In this document: one piece after another, positions 15,547-24,043 of the stretch
Layout of the letters: every line of letters begins with the position of its first letter
How positions within the stretch are numbered: position 1 is the first letter of the stretch
From: Muribaculum intestinale
Lineage (GTDB): Bacteria > Bacteroidota > Bacteroidia > Bacteroidales > Muribaculaceae
Length of the DNA stretch: 64,000 nucleotides
Direction of reading: 5' to 3'
NCBI RefSeq assembly: GCF_002201515.1
Contig: NZ_CP021421.1
Span: 620,001 to 684,000 of the forward strand
The notes under the pieces: generated by a model
Database searches by the model: none
Seen by the model: only the letters and a program-made list of their open reading frames with translations
Told to the model about the DNA's origin: nothing
Program-made: the position numbers and the translations under genes

Positions 15547-17568
15547 ATGAGACATTTAGTTACTGTTGCCGCCGTTTGCTCGGCTTTGTACGCGTATGCT
15601 CTGGAGGAACAACCCGATTCGCTCTTTGGCGAACTCGACGAGGTGGTAGTGACTACTCCGAAAGGGCCACGGAAACTTATGGGAGTCACTAACTCAGAAC
15701 TTATCACCGCTTCGGAGCTTAAGCGTGCGGCATGCTGCAATCTCGGCGAGAGCTTCACCACCAATCCGTCGGTCGACGTCAACTATACGGACGCCGCCAC
15801 AGGCGCCAGGCAGATACGTCTGTTGGGGCTATCGGGCTCTTATGTGCAGATGCTTACCGAGAATATACCAAACTTCCGCGGAGCGGCGTCGCCCTACGGT
15901 CTCGGCTATATCCCGGGGCCGTGGATGCAGTCGATACAGGTGTCGAAAGGTGCATCTTCGGTAAAGAACGGCTATGAGTCGATAACCGGACAAATCAACG
16001 TGGAGATGAAAAAGCCCCAACTCGACCCGTCGCTGTCGGTAAATGGCTACTACGACATGATGAACAAACTTGAACTGAACGCCGACGGAAATCTCCATCT
16101 CGGACGCAACTGGAGTGGCGGGCTCCTCACACATTTCGAAAACGGATTTTCGGGACATGACAGCAACGACGACGGCTTTATCGACATGCCGCGTGTGCGT
16201 CAGTTGTCGGCGATGCCGCGTGTGGCTTATCTCGGCCGTAACTATGTGTTTCAGGCGGCGGCAAAAATACTCGACGAGCGCCGCATAAGCGGACAGGACA
16301 CGCATCATGCCCATCCGAGCATGATGGATATGCCACTGTATGAAATCCGTATCGATACACGCCGTTGGGAGGCATTCGCGAAAAACGCCTATATGTTTGA
16401 CCGCGACAACGACGGCAATGTGGCGCTTATACTTTCGGGCTCGAGGCACGACCAGGACGCAGCCTATGGCCTCCGCATATGCAATGTGGATCAGCGCGAG
16501 GCTTATGCATCGCTGATGTTCGAGCGCAAATGGCGCGGAGTCCATGCCCTAAGTGCCGGACTGTCGTTCAACTACGACTACTACCGATTTCACTACCGTA
16601 TGCAGGCCGATGGCGGGCTGCCACTTTCGAGGAGTGTGAGCCGGGAGGCCGTAGGGGGCGCATACGCGCAGTATACTCTTAATCTTGACGACAAGGTTGT
16701 GGTGATGGGCGGAGTGCGCTATGATTATAGCGATGTATACGGGGCGATGGTGACACCGCGCATGCATGTGCGCTACAATCCGTCGGAAGCCGTCACTATC
16801 CATGCCTCTGCGGGCAAGGGATACCGCTCGCCTCATCCGCTTGCCGAATATTCCTATCTTCTCGCCTCGTCGCGCAAAATTGATATTGCGCCCGGGCTCA
16901 GGCGCGAAGCAGCCCGGAACTTCGGTGCCGGCGCCGGCTGGACACTGTATCCCGCAGGGAAGAGGCTCCAGTTTTCAGGCGAGTACTATTACACTGATTT
17001 TTCCGACCAGCTGATGCTCAATCTTGACCGTGACCCCCATGCGGCATATATCTACTCAGACAACGGGCGTTCGTATTCCCACTCTCTGCAGATTGAGGCT
17101 ACCTTTGAGCCACTGAGCGAACTGAGCGTAACGGCAGCATGGCGATTTACCGATGTCAAAGCTGATTATACCGGACACGGACTCTCGCAAAAGCCTCTGA
17201 CATCGCGCCACAAGGGTCTGCTGACTGTAGGATGGTCGCCCGACATGGGGCTATGGCAGGTGGATGCCACATTTGTGCTCAACGGCCCGGGCCGCATGCC
17301 GACGCCATATGAAAAAGCTGACGGTACCCTTTCGTGGCCCGAACGTTACAAGGCATTCCCACAGCTTAACGCTCAGGTGACACGCAACTTCCGACATTGG
17401 GCCATATATGTCGGAGGCGAAAATCTCACCGGATTCCGTCAGAACAATCCTATAATCGGAGCGTCAGACCCATGGGGTCCCGATTTTGATGCGACAATGA
17501 TTTATGGTCCACTGCATGGAGCCATGGTATATGTGGGATTTCGCTACAATATCACCAAATATCTATGA
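15547..17568 (+). CDS. TonB-dependent outer-membrane receptor, likely metal-related
   Basis: 673 aa with a signal peptide (MRHLVTVAAVCSALYAYA), a plug domain (about 30-150: DEVVVTTPKG TonB-box-like, then GARQIRLLGLSGSYVQML and KGASSVKNGYESITGQINV) and a 22-strand-type barrel ending in aromatic-rich strands (GAMVYVGFRYNITKYL). No N-terminal carboxypeptidase-like domain, so it is CirA/FecA-like, not SusC-like. The gene 34 bases downstream encodes an exported HMA metal-binding protein, so the cargo may be a metal complex such as copper; this is inference from context. Confidence 0.9.
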   Translation: MRHLVTVAAVCSALYAYALEEQPDSLFGELDEVVVTTPKGPRKLMGVTNSELITASELKRAACCNLGESFTTNPSVDVNYTDAATGARQIRLLGLSGSYVQMLTENIPNFRGAASPYGLGYIPGPWMQSIQVSKGASSVKNGYESITGQINVEMKKPQLDPSLSVNGYYDMMNKLELNADGNLHLGRNWSGGLLTHFENGFSGHDSNDDGFIDMPRVRQLSAMPRVAYLGRNYVFQAAAKILDERRISGQDTHHAHPSMMDMPLYEIRIDTRRWEAFAKNAYMFDRDNDGNVALILSGSRHDQDAAYGLRICNVDQREAYASLMFERKWRGVHALSAGLSFNYDYYRFHYRMQADGGLPLSRSVSREAVGGAYAQYTLNLDDKVVVMGGVRYDYSDVYGAMVTPRMHVRYNPSEAVTIHASAGKGYRSPHPLAEYSYLLASSRKIDIAPGLRREAARNFGAGAGWTLYPAGKRLQFSGEYYYTDFSDQLMLNLDRDPHAAYIYSDNGRSYSHSLQIEATFEPLSELSVTAAWRFTDVKADYTGHGLSQKPLTSRHKGLLTVGWSPDMGLWQVDATFVLNGPGRMPTPYEKADGTLSWPERYKAFPQLNAQVTRNFRHWAIYVGGENLTGFRQNNPIIGASDPWGPDFDATMIYGPLHGAMVYVGFRYNITKYL

Positions 17569-17602
17569 TAACCAATCACACCCAACAATATTCCACACTA
17601 TT

Positions 17603-18025
17603 ATGAAGAATTATATTTTTGCGTTTCTGATGATGCTTGTGGCGGTCCCCGCGTTTATGTCGGCCAAGGACAACAATAAAGCCACGGTAGTGTTCACCGT
17701 AAGTCCGAAGATGACATGTCAGAACTGCGAGAACAAAATCAAGAGCAACCTGCGGTTTGAGAAAGGTGTAAGCTCGATTGTGACCAATCTGAAAGAGCAG
17801 ACAGTAACCATAACCTACAATCCCGCAAAAGTCTCACCCGAGAGACTGACCGAGGCATTCAAAAAAATCGGTTATGCCGCCACACAATGCTCCGAGCAAT
17901 GCAAGGATGGCGATAGTCTCATACCCTCTGCCGCTACGGGACATTGCGCGACATCATCCTCCGGCTCATGCTGCGGCGCGGCAAAGTCCAAGCCCGCATG
18001 TCCTGCCGCTTCACCGTCGAAGTAG
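17603..18025 (+). CDS. Exported heavy-metal-associated (HMA) domain protein
   Basis: 140 aa. The start at 17603 gives a signal peptide (MKNYIFAFLMMLVAVPAFMSA); an upstream in-frame extension would destroy it. Residues about 28-95 form one HMA ferredoxin-like domain with the metal site M-T-C-Q-N-C and the usual IVTNLKEQTVTITY strand. The tail is rich in Cys (ATQCSEQCKD, SSGSCCGAAKSKPAC) and may hold further metal. Cotranscribed with the TonB receptor; probably a periplasmic carrier or scavenger of Cu(I) or a similar ion. Confidence 0.88.
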   Translation: MKNYIFAFLMMLVAVPAFMSAKDNNKATVVFTVSPKMTCQNCENKIKSNLRFEKGVSSIVTNLKEQTVTITYNPAKVSPERLTEAFKKIGYAATQCSEQCKDGDSLIPSAATGHCATSSSGSCCGAAKSKPACPAASPSK

Positions 18026-18064
18026 GTCATCGCCATCAACCAACCCTTCGTATAATTCTATCTG

Positions 18065-18116
18065 ATATTGTCAGCATTTTCTCCACAAGGCATAGTGGAG
18101 AAAATGCTGACAATAT
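18065..18116. terminator. Bidirectional terminator hairpin
   Basis: A 22-bp perfect stem (18065-18086 with 18095-18116) with an 8-base loop, between the convergent HMA gene and CNNM gene. Confidence 0.85.
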
Positions 18117-18120
18117 TATA

Positions 18121-19413
18121 TCAGTTGCTGGCACTCACGGAATCGGAGATGAGCGATACGGCAACTTTGTCGATGCGCACATGGTCCATGTCGGCTACTT
18201 CGATGCGGAAGGAATGCCATATTATCGTATCGCCTTCGGAAGGTACCCTGCGCAGATGCTCCAGGATAAGTCCGGCGATAGTGGAATATGTGGCCGGTCT
18301 GTATAAATCCTCGCAATCGAAATATGCGAGGAAATCGTATATGGGGCATTGTCCGTCGATGAGCCACTCTTCAGTATCGGGACGTTTTACTATCATGGGG
18401 CCGTCTCCATCGTGGGTGATGTTGCCAATAAGTCCGTCGAGAATATCCCGCAATGTTATTATGCCCTGGAAAGTGCCATATTCGTCATATACGAGAGCCG
18501 AATGGGCGTTAGAGGTTTTGAATGTCTCAAGTGCGTCATACACTGTCATGGTTTCGGGAAGGCACATGGCGGGAGTCAGTGCTTTTCTTATGTCGAAGTC
18601 GGGTTTGCCGAGCGACAGTACAAGCTGCTTCAGGGAAATCACCCCACAGATATCTTCTTTCTCTTTGTCAAAGACAGGATACGCCGAGTGGAGATCATCA
18701 GAAAGAACGTTGCGGATGCTTTCCTGATCCATATCTACAGTAAGCGCCGCCACATCCTTGCGGCTGGTCATAATGGATTCGATACGGCAGTCGCCCATCA
18801 TCAGGGCCCTCTCCATGATATCCTGTTCGACTTCCCTGACTTCGCCTGAAGATGCGCCTTCGTGAATCAATGATTTAATCTCTTCCTCTGTGACTTTTGT
18901 GGAGCCGGTTCCGATTCTGAAAATCTTTACGATGGCAGAAGTAGATATGGACAGGAGCCATACGACAGGATAGGTGATGAGGGAGAGCATCTTCATCGGG
19001 CCGGCAACAATCTTGGCAATTGTGTCGGCATGGCCCATTCCTATACGCTTTGGCACCAGTTCGCCTACAACAATCGAGAGATATGTGACTATTGACACTA
19101 TGAATATGCGTGATATATTCATTGCCATTTTGGGAGCAAGGCCGAGGCGGACAAGGTAATCTCCGACCTCGGTAGCGATGGTGGCCCCGGAAAACAAGCC
19201 GGTGAGAATGCCGATAAGTGTAATGCCTATCTGTACGGTAGACAAAAAACGGTCGGGCTCGCTCTGGAGTTTCAACGCATTGGCTGCGTTTCTGTTGCCA
19301 TCTTTGGCATCAGCGGTGAGTTTTGATTTTCGAGCGGAGATAAGTGCGACTTCTGACATGGAGAATATTCCATTGAGCAGAATCAATGCAATGATTATAA
19401 TCAAGTCGTCCAT
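18121..19413 (-). CDS. CNNM/CorC-family (hemolysin-like) membrane protein
   Basis: 430 aa. N-terminal DUF21 transmembrane domain (about 1-180, four helices: MDDLIIIIALILLNGIFSMS, then VQIGITLIGILTGLFSG), a CBS pair (about 200-330; MTSRKDVAALTVDMDQ and EYGTFQGIITLRDILDGLIG) and a C-terminal CorC_HlyC domain (PDTEEWLIDGQCPIYDFLAYF). Family members are linked to Mg2+/Co2+ efflux. An IS982 element has inserted 25 bases upstream of its start, probably replacing its promoter. Confidence 0.92.
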   Translation of the reverse strand: MDDLIIIIALILLNGIFSMSEVALISARKSKLTADAKDGNRNAANALKLQSEPDRFLSTVQIGITLIGILTGLFSGATIATEVGDYLVRLGLAPKMAMNISRIFIVSIVTYLSIVVGELVPKRIGMGHADTIAKIVAGPMKMLSLITYPVVWLLSISTSAIVKIFRIGTGSTKVTEEEIKSLIHEGASSGEVREVEQDIMERALMMGDCRIESIMTSRKDVAALTVDMDQESIRNVLSDDLHSAYPVFDKEKEDICGVISLKQLVLSLGKPDFDIRKALTPAMCLPETMTVYDALETFKTSNAHSALVYDEYGTFQGIITLRDILDGLIGNITHDGDGPMIVKRPDTEEWLIDGQCPIYDFLAYFDCEDLYRPATYSTIAGLILEHLRRVPSEGDTIIWHSFRIEVADMDHVRIDKVAVSLISDSVSASN

Positions 19414-19481
19414 AAAATAAACGGCAATACTGTTTTTAACGTGAGTTCGACGAAAATTAATTAGATGAGAAATTGGTGATT

Positions 19482-19537
19482 AGCGATAAAAGTATTAAAT
19501 TTAAAGGACTCAATTTCAAACAAATACTCTTATCGCT
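19482..19537 (+). promoter_or_regulatory. 5'-leader hairpin abutting the IS982 transposase start
   Basis: AGCGATAAAAGTATT (19482-19496) pairs with AATACTCTTATCGCT (19523-19537) with one mismatch. The right arm ends at the base before the ATG, so readthrough mRNA entering the IS would hide the translation start. Confidence 0.6.
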
Positions 19538-20452
19538 ATGCTCACCGAAGACAAAATTACTGAAATATTCGTGATTGCAGATGAATTCTGCAAAGTTTTT
19601 AATGCGATGCTCCGTCGCAGAGGTCTTTCGAAGATTCGTACGGACAGGAAGCGGGAATATCATCGAGATTGCCGTCTGTCGCAGGCGGAGGTCATTGTTA
19701 TCATGATCATGTTCCACAGTTCCAACCATAAATGTCTCAAACACTTTTATCTGAACGAGATATGTCAGCGATACAGGCATCTGTTCCCCGAAACAGTCTC
19801 ATACAACAGATTCACGGAGCTGGAGAAATCAGTGGTCGTTCAGTTCGTGATATTCGTAAAGAAATGTCTGCTGGGAAAATGTACCGGTATTAGTTTTGTC
19901 GACAGCACACTGCTACGTGTGTGCCGCAACCAACGGATACACATGCACAAGGTGTTCAAAGGAATAGCGCAACGTGGGAAGTGTTCGTTAGGTTGGTTCT
20001 ACGGATTCAAGCTACATCTGATATGCAACGACAAGGGCGAGATTCTCAACTTCATGATCACTCCGGGAGATGTTGATGACCGGGAACCTCTGAAAGTGAA
20101 GTCGTTTGTCGAGTTCATATACGGCAAGATGGTCGGTGACAAAGGTTATATCGGCAAAGACCTGTTCTGCAAGCTGTTCATTGACGGAATCCAATTGATC
20201 ACAAAACTGAAAAACAACATGAAAGGCGGTCTGAGATCAATGTATGACAGAATACTTCTGAGAAAACGGGCTATTATCGAAACTGTAAACGACCAACTCA
20301 AAAACATCGCTCAGATAGAACACTCGCGACACCGTTCATTTCCGAATTTCATCGTTAATCTCATTGGTGGGATAGCGGCTTATTGCCTGTTTCCAAAGAA
20401 ACCGAGGATAAACTTAGAACGCGTGTATGATAATCAGCTGACTCTCTTTTGA
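19538..20452 (+). CDS. IS982-family transposase
   Basis: 304 aa DDE transposase. Visible: an N-terminal helical region, FVDSTLLRVC (first Asp), GWFYGFKLHLICNDKGEI, MVGDKGYIGKDLF (second Asp) and RAIIETVNDQLKNI (Glu) followed by HSRHRSFPNFIVNLIGGI, the standard IS982 series. Full length, no frameshift. Confidence 0.95.
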   Translation: MLTEDKITEIFVIADEFCKVFNAMLRRRGLSKIRTDRKREYHRDCRLSQAEVIVIMIMFHSSNHKCLKHFYLNEICQRYRHLFPETVSYNRFTELEKSVVVQFVIFVKKCLLGKCTGISFVDSTLLRVCRNQRIHMHKVFKGIAQRGKCSLGWFYGFKLHLICNDKGEILNFMITPGDVDDREPLKVKSFVEFIYGKMVGDKGYIGKDLFCKLFIDGIQLITKLKNNMKGGLRSMYDRILLRKRAIIETVNDQLKNIAQIEHSRHRSFPNFIVNLIGGIAAYCLFPKKPRINLERVYDNQLTLF

Positions 20453-20763
20453 TTATTTTCATCGAACTCACGTGTTTTTAGAATCTAAAACAATATTCAC
20501 CTTTTTTTAGTTGAACTCTCCGATGTATAATCGGCAGTGTTGCAGACTCCGATACTATCAATCTCCGTTATGATAAGACTATAGTAAGCGAGAATAAGAG
20601 TTTTTTTATAAATATTGTCGGACAGGGTAGTATAGGTTAAGGCGATATCTTCGTAATCTAATAAACAACAAGGGAGTACAGACATAGCACGACCTATCAA
20701 ACAATGTATTGAAAATTTGGCATTCCGAGGCAGGGCTATAATTTAATTGCGCAGATAATAAAG

Positions 20764-21104
20764 GAATACCTGCCCTGGCCCATCCACACCCCAACGCGTT
20801 AGCGCACAGCGGACCTGGCGGCGTATACAACGTTAGCCTATGGCAAAAGCCGCGTCAGCGGTTTGCAGCCATAGGTCAAGAGGACAAAACCCCGCGAGGC
20901 CCGGCGTAGCCCGGCGACTAACTAAAACCCTAATAAAATCCCCCAAAAACAAACAACTCCCTGTCGCCGGGCCACGCCGGGCACAACGTGAATATTATAC
21001 CATCATACCCCACCCTGCGAACCGCTAACGCGGCTCTTGGATGGGGCTAACGTTGTTGACACCGCTAAAGCGGCTGTGCGCTAACGCGTGGAGCCGCAAA
21101 CGCA
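20764..21104. repeat. REP-like repeat block, copy 1
   Basis: About 340 bp rich in short palindromes built from GCTAACGC/GCGTTAGC (for example ACCGCTAACGCGGCT and ACCGCTAAAGCGGCT) and CGCCGGGC motifs. Near-identical to copy 2 at 21143-21473. No credible gene: open frames in it lack start context and family features. Upstream 20481-20763 shows nothing else I can support. Confidence 0.8.
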
Positions 21105-21142
21105 TTTTTTAACAATTCAACCGGGTTTTGCTACTGACACCT

Positions 21143-21473
21143 AATACCTGCCCTTGCCCCATCCACAACCCAACGCGTTAGCGTATAGCCGCCCTGGCGG
21201 CGTATACAACGTTAGCCTATGGTAAGAGCCGCGTTAGCGGTTCGCAGCCATAGGTCAAGAGGACAAAACCCCGCGAGGCCCGGCGGCTTACTAAAACCCT
21301 AATAAAATCCCCCAAAAACAAACAACTCCCTGTCGCCGGGCCACGCCGGGCACAACGTGAATATTATACCATCATACCCCACCCTGCGAACCGCTAACGC
21401 GGCTCTTGGATGGGGCTAACGTTGTTGACACCGCTAAAGCGGCTGTGCGCTAACGCGTGGAGCCGCAAACGCA
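21143..21473. repeat. REP-like repeat block, copy 2
   Basis: Direct near-identical copy of 20764-21104, about 10 bases shorter (missing GCGTAGCCCG-like bases in the middle). A 32-base sequence starting TTTTAACAATTCAACCGGGT follows copy 1 (21107-21138) and recurs at 21661-21692, marking a third repeat seam. The rest of 21474-21732 shows no gene. Confidence 0.8.
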
Positions 21474-21732
21474 ACACCCAATGAAGCGCCATATCATCAA
21501 CACTCTGGAATTGCCGACATACCCCTCCGACCAATCCCTTGTCAAACACTCTCACTACAACGATACCAATACACTGACCCGACTACACTCTCTACTCCGC
21601 CACCACACACCCCAAAAACAACCCTAACCCGGTGGCTACAACTGCAACCCAACACAAAATTTTTAACAATTCAACCGGGTTTTGCTACTGACCCCTTATT
21701 GACCCGGAATAAATAGTACACTTCCGAAAAGA

Positions 21733-21770
21733 AATGACGGCTGATAATCGCTTGATTATCAGCCGTCATT
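21733..21770 (-). terminator. Terminator of tRNA-Leu
   Basis: A 16-bp perfect stem (21733-21748 with 21755-21770), 6-base loop, followed on the minus strand by a T-rich run; immediately after the tRNA 3' end. Confidence 0.85.
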
Positions 21771-21773
21771 CAG

Positions 21774-21855
21774 TACCCGGACCCGGGATCGAACCGGGAT
21801 GGATTGCTCCAACGGTGTTTGAGACCGTCGCGTCTACCGATTCCGCCATCCGGGC
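21774..21855 (-). tRNA. tRNA-Leu (CAA anticodon)
   Basis: Reading the minus strand: acceptor GCCCGGA pairs with TCCGGGT, D-arm GGCGGAATCGGTAGACGC, anticodon stem ACGGT/ACCGT with loop CTCAAAC (anticodon CAA, reads UUG), a class II variable arm TGGAGCAATCCA, T-arm CCCGG-TTCGATC-CCGGG, discriminator A. CCA is not encoded. The first acceptor pair is a G-T wobble. Confidence 0.95.
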
Positions 21856-21888
21856 ATGGTCAGGTAGATGTATGTGCTTTTGTGGCGG

Positions 21889-21896
21889 CAAAGGTA
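21889..21896 (-). promoter_or_regulatory. -7 box of tRNA-Leu
   Basis: Minus strand TACCTTTG (TAnnTTTG), about 34 bases upstream of the tRNA 5' end. Confidence 0.65.
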
Positions 21897-22064
21897 ATAA
21901 TTATTTTTGAGAAGTATGAATAATTGGTCCATTAATTGCATCGCCAAGCAAAAAATAAGAGAATTTTGGATTTTTTTGGGATTGAATGCAACGTTTTGGC
22001 ATAAAGCTACGTCATTATAATAAACAATCATGCCGACGCCAGTCGCATAAAATCATCATAGGAT

Positions 22065-22871
22065 ATGAAGAAAGTTATTTTTACCGTAATTACAGGAGTT
22101 TGTATTATGGCAGGGGCCAGCTCATGCACAAGGGTCGTAGCCGCAAGTCGCAATTATGTAACGCGCCAGGTGGAGACAGGCAGTTTCAACGGCATCTCCA
22201 CAAGCAATTCGGTCGATGTGGTATACACACAGTCGACAGGTAGCCCGCGCGTCGAAATATATGCTCCGGATAATGAGATTGACAGGATTACCGTAGAGAC
22301 TCGCGACGGCATACTCCGCGTAGGCATAAAGGGCGATAATAACCATAAGGTATGGGGATCGGCAAAGAGAGAGGTGCGTGTGTCGGCTCCGGCGGTAAAC
22401 AGCCTGGAGGCGTCGAGCAGCGGCGATATCATACTCAAGAACGGCATGACATCAAATGGCAATATCACAATAAGCGTAAGCAGTAGCAGCGATGTAATCG
22501 GCGACAATATATCCTGCACCGGGAATATTGATTTGTCGGCGTCGAGCAGCGGCGACATCAAGGCGGGAAATATGAAGTGCCGTAATCTTACGGCAGCGGC
22601 CTCGAGCAGCGGTGATGTGAAAATCGGCACTCTATCGTGTGACAACTTTACAGCACATGCAGGCAGCAGCGGCGATGTAGTGGTACGGATGCTTACCGCA
22701 CAGAATGTGAAAGCCCATGCCAACAGCAGTGGTGACGTGAAACTTTCTGGAACGTGTGTCAATGCCGAGCTGAATGCCAGCAGCAGCGGTGACATCAATG
22801 CCTCGGGCCTGAAGGCAAAAAACATCAGCAAGAGCGAGAGCAGCTCGGGCTCTGTAGTCTACGGCAACTAA
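22065..22871 (+). CDS. GIN-domain (DUF2807) lipoprotein
   Basis: 268 aa. Signal peptide with lipobox (MKKVIFTVITGVCIMAGASSC), so a lipid-anchored envelope protein. The DUF2807 head starts at NYVTRQVETGSFNGISTS...VDVVYTQ. From about residue 110 there is a regular ~20-residue repeat carrying S-S-S-G-D (seven or so copies), predicting a right-handed beta-helix with a Ser/Gly/Asp ladder on one face. Function of this widespread Bacteroidetes family is unknown; adhesion or scaffold roles are guesses. Confidence 0.9.
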   Translation: MKKVIFTVITGVCIMAGASSCTRVVAASRNYVTRQVETGSFNGISTSNSVDVVYTQSTGSPRVEIYAPDNEIDRITVETRDGILRVGIKGDNNHKVWGSAKREVRVSAPAVNSLEASSSGDIILKNGMTSNGNITISVSSSSDVIGDNISCTGNIDLSASSSGDIKAGNMKCRNLTAAASSSGDVKIGTLSCDNFTAHAGSSGDVVVRMLTAQNVKAHANSSGDVKLSGTCVNAELNASSSGDINASGLKAKNISKSESSSGSVVYGN

Positions 22872-22894
22872 CTGTATACTTATACTGACAATAG

Positions 22895-22951
22895 ACAAGA
22901 CGAACCACGGTGTGTTCCCTTTCTTGGACACAGCACCGTGGTTCGTCTTGT
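22895..22951. terminator. Bidirectional terminator
   Basis: 18-bp perfect stem (22895-22912 with 22934-22951) between the convergent GIN-lipoprotein and antiporter genes. Confidence 0.85.
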
Positions 22952-22978
22952 ATATGTCAGATGCTGTTACACAGATGT

Positions 22979-23962
22979 TCAGGCATTGACTATAAGTACT
23001 ATAGTGTAGGCTATATACAGCAACACGAGTATGATGCCTTCGATGCGGGTGATGGTGCGATGGCGGATAATCCATCCGAAGAGCCAGAAGAGGAGGGCGG
23101 CTCCGGTCATCACGAGCAGGTCGAGATTGCCTATCGAGCCGAGTGGCAGAGGGCGTATCACCGCCGACAGGCCAAGCACGAAGAATATGTTGAACAGACA
23201 GCTGCCTATTACATTGCCTACAGCCAGGCCGGGGCGCCCTTTTGTGGCCGCCACTACTGAAGTGGCAAGTTCAGGCAGAGATGTGCCGGCAGCAACAATG
23301 GTAAGGCCGATTACAGCATCGCTTACACCCATGGCCCGGGCAAGCGACGATGCGCTGTCAACAAAGATATCACCTCCCCATACGAGGGCTGCCAGGCCGA
23401 GCACAATCATGCCGCAGGCCTTCCACATCGGCACCGGCACTTCCAACTGTGAGGTTTCTTGCCGCGGCTCGGGCTCGGAATGAGATGGCGCGGCTTTTGC
23501 GATGGAGAAAGTATAGCGCATGAATATGGCGAAGAAGAGCAGCAGCAGGATACCGTCGACGCGTGTCACCATATCGGTCATATCTCCATCGAGGAGATGT
23601 CCGTTGCCACATGCAAGCAATGCCACGGAGGCGAGCACGACAAGCGGTATCTCGTTGGTCATTATACTATGTTCGACCTTGATGGGCCTCACCATGGCCA
23701 CGATGCCGATAATCATCAGCACATTGAAGATATTGCTGCCGACCACATTGCCTATGGCCAATCCGGCACTCCCCTTTATCGCCGACATCACGCTAATTAC
23801 CAGCTCGGGCGCCGATGTGCCGAACGCCACGATGGTAAGGCCTATTACAAGCTCGCTTATACCGAAGCGTTTGGCCACTCCGGACCCTCCGTCGGTAAGC
23901 CAATTGGCCCCAAGGAGTATCATCGCCAGTCCGGCGACAAGCAGAAAGATATCGAGTAACAT
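22979..23962 (-). CDS. Calcium/sodium antiporter (CaCA family)
   Basis: 327-aa inner-membrane cation exchanger with ten predicted helices and the two inverted alpha-repeats: GTSAPELVISV...GNVVGSNIFNV (about 48-85) and GTSLPELATSV...GNVIGSCLFNI (about 225-262), whose acidic and polar residues bind Ca2+ and Na+. A hydrophilic loop around 150-180 links the halves. YrbG-like. 81 bases downstream of the MFS gene, same strand. Confidence 0.93.
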   Translation of the reverse strand: MLLDIFLLVAGLAMILLGANWLTDGGSGVAKRFGISELVIGLTIVAFGTSAPELVISVMSAIKGSAGLAIGNVVGSNIFNVLMIIGIVAMVRPIKVEHSIMTNEIPLVVLASVALLACGNGHLLDGDMTDMVTRVDGILLLLFFAIFMRYTFSIAKAAPSHSEPEPRQETSQLEVPVPMWKACGMIVLGLAALVWGGDIFVDSASSLARAMGVSDAVIGLTIVAAGTSLPELATSVVAATKGRPGLAVGNVIGSCLFNIFFVLGLSAVIRPLPLGSIGNLDLLVMTGAALLFWLFGWIIRHRTITRIEGIILVLLYIAYTIVLIVNA

Positions 23963-24043
23963 AAGATTTTATTTTCGTGGATAGAGAGTCAAACAGATTT
24001 CATCTTCCTTATGGATGTATAACTCCGCAGAGGGCGCCGGCGT

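Larger units (their letters stand above)
19439..20473. mobile_element. IS982-family insertion sequence with 7-bp target duplication
   Basis: Imperfect terminal inverted repeats begin ACGTGAGTTCGA at 19439 and end TCGAACTCACGT at 20473. The direct repeat GTTTTTA flanks both sides (19432-19438, 20474-20480). 1,035 bp, one intact transposase gene. Inserted just upstream of the CNNM gene and divergent from it. Confidence 0.92.

Noticed and set aside
20497..20700. 67-codon minus-strand frame after IS982
   Set aside because: Low-complexity composition, no start context or family; may be a decayed gene tail but cannot be supported.
20764..21473. The repeat block as a CRISPR array
   Set aside because: Repeats are two long near-identical blocks with internal palindromes, not short repeats with unique spacers; no cas genes.
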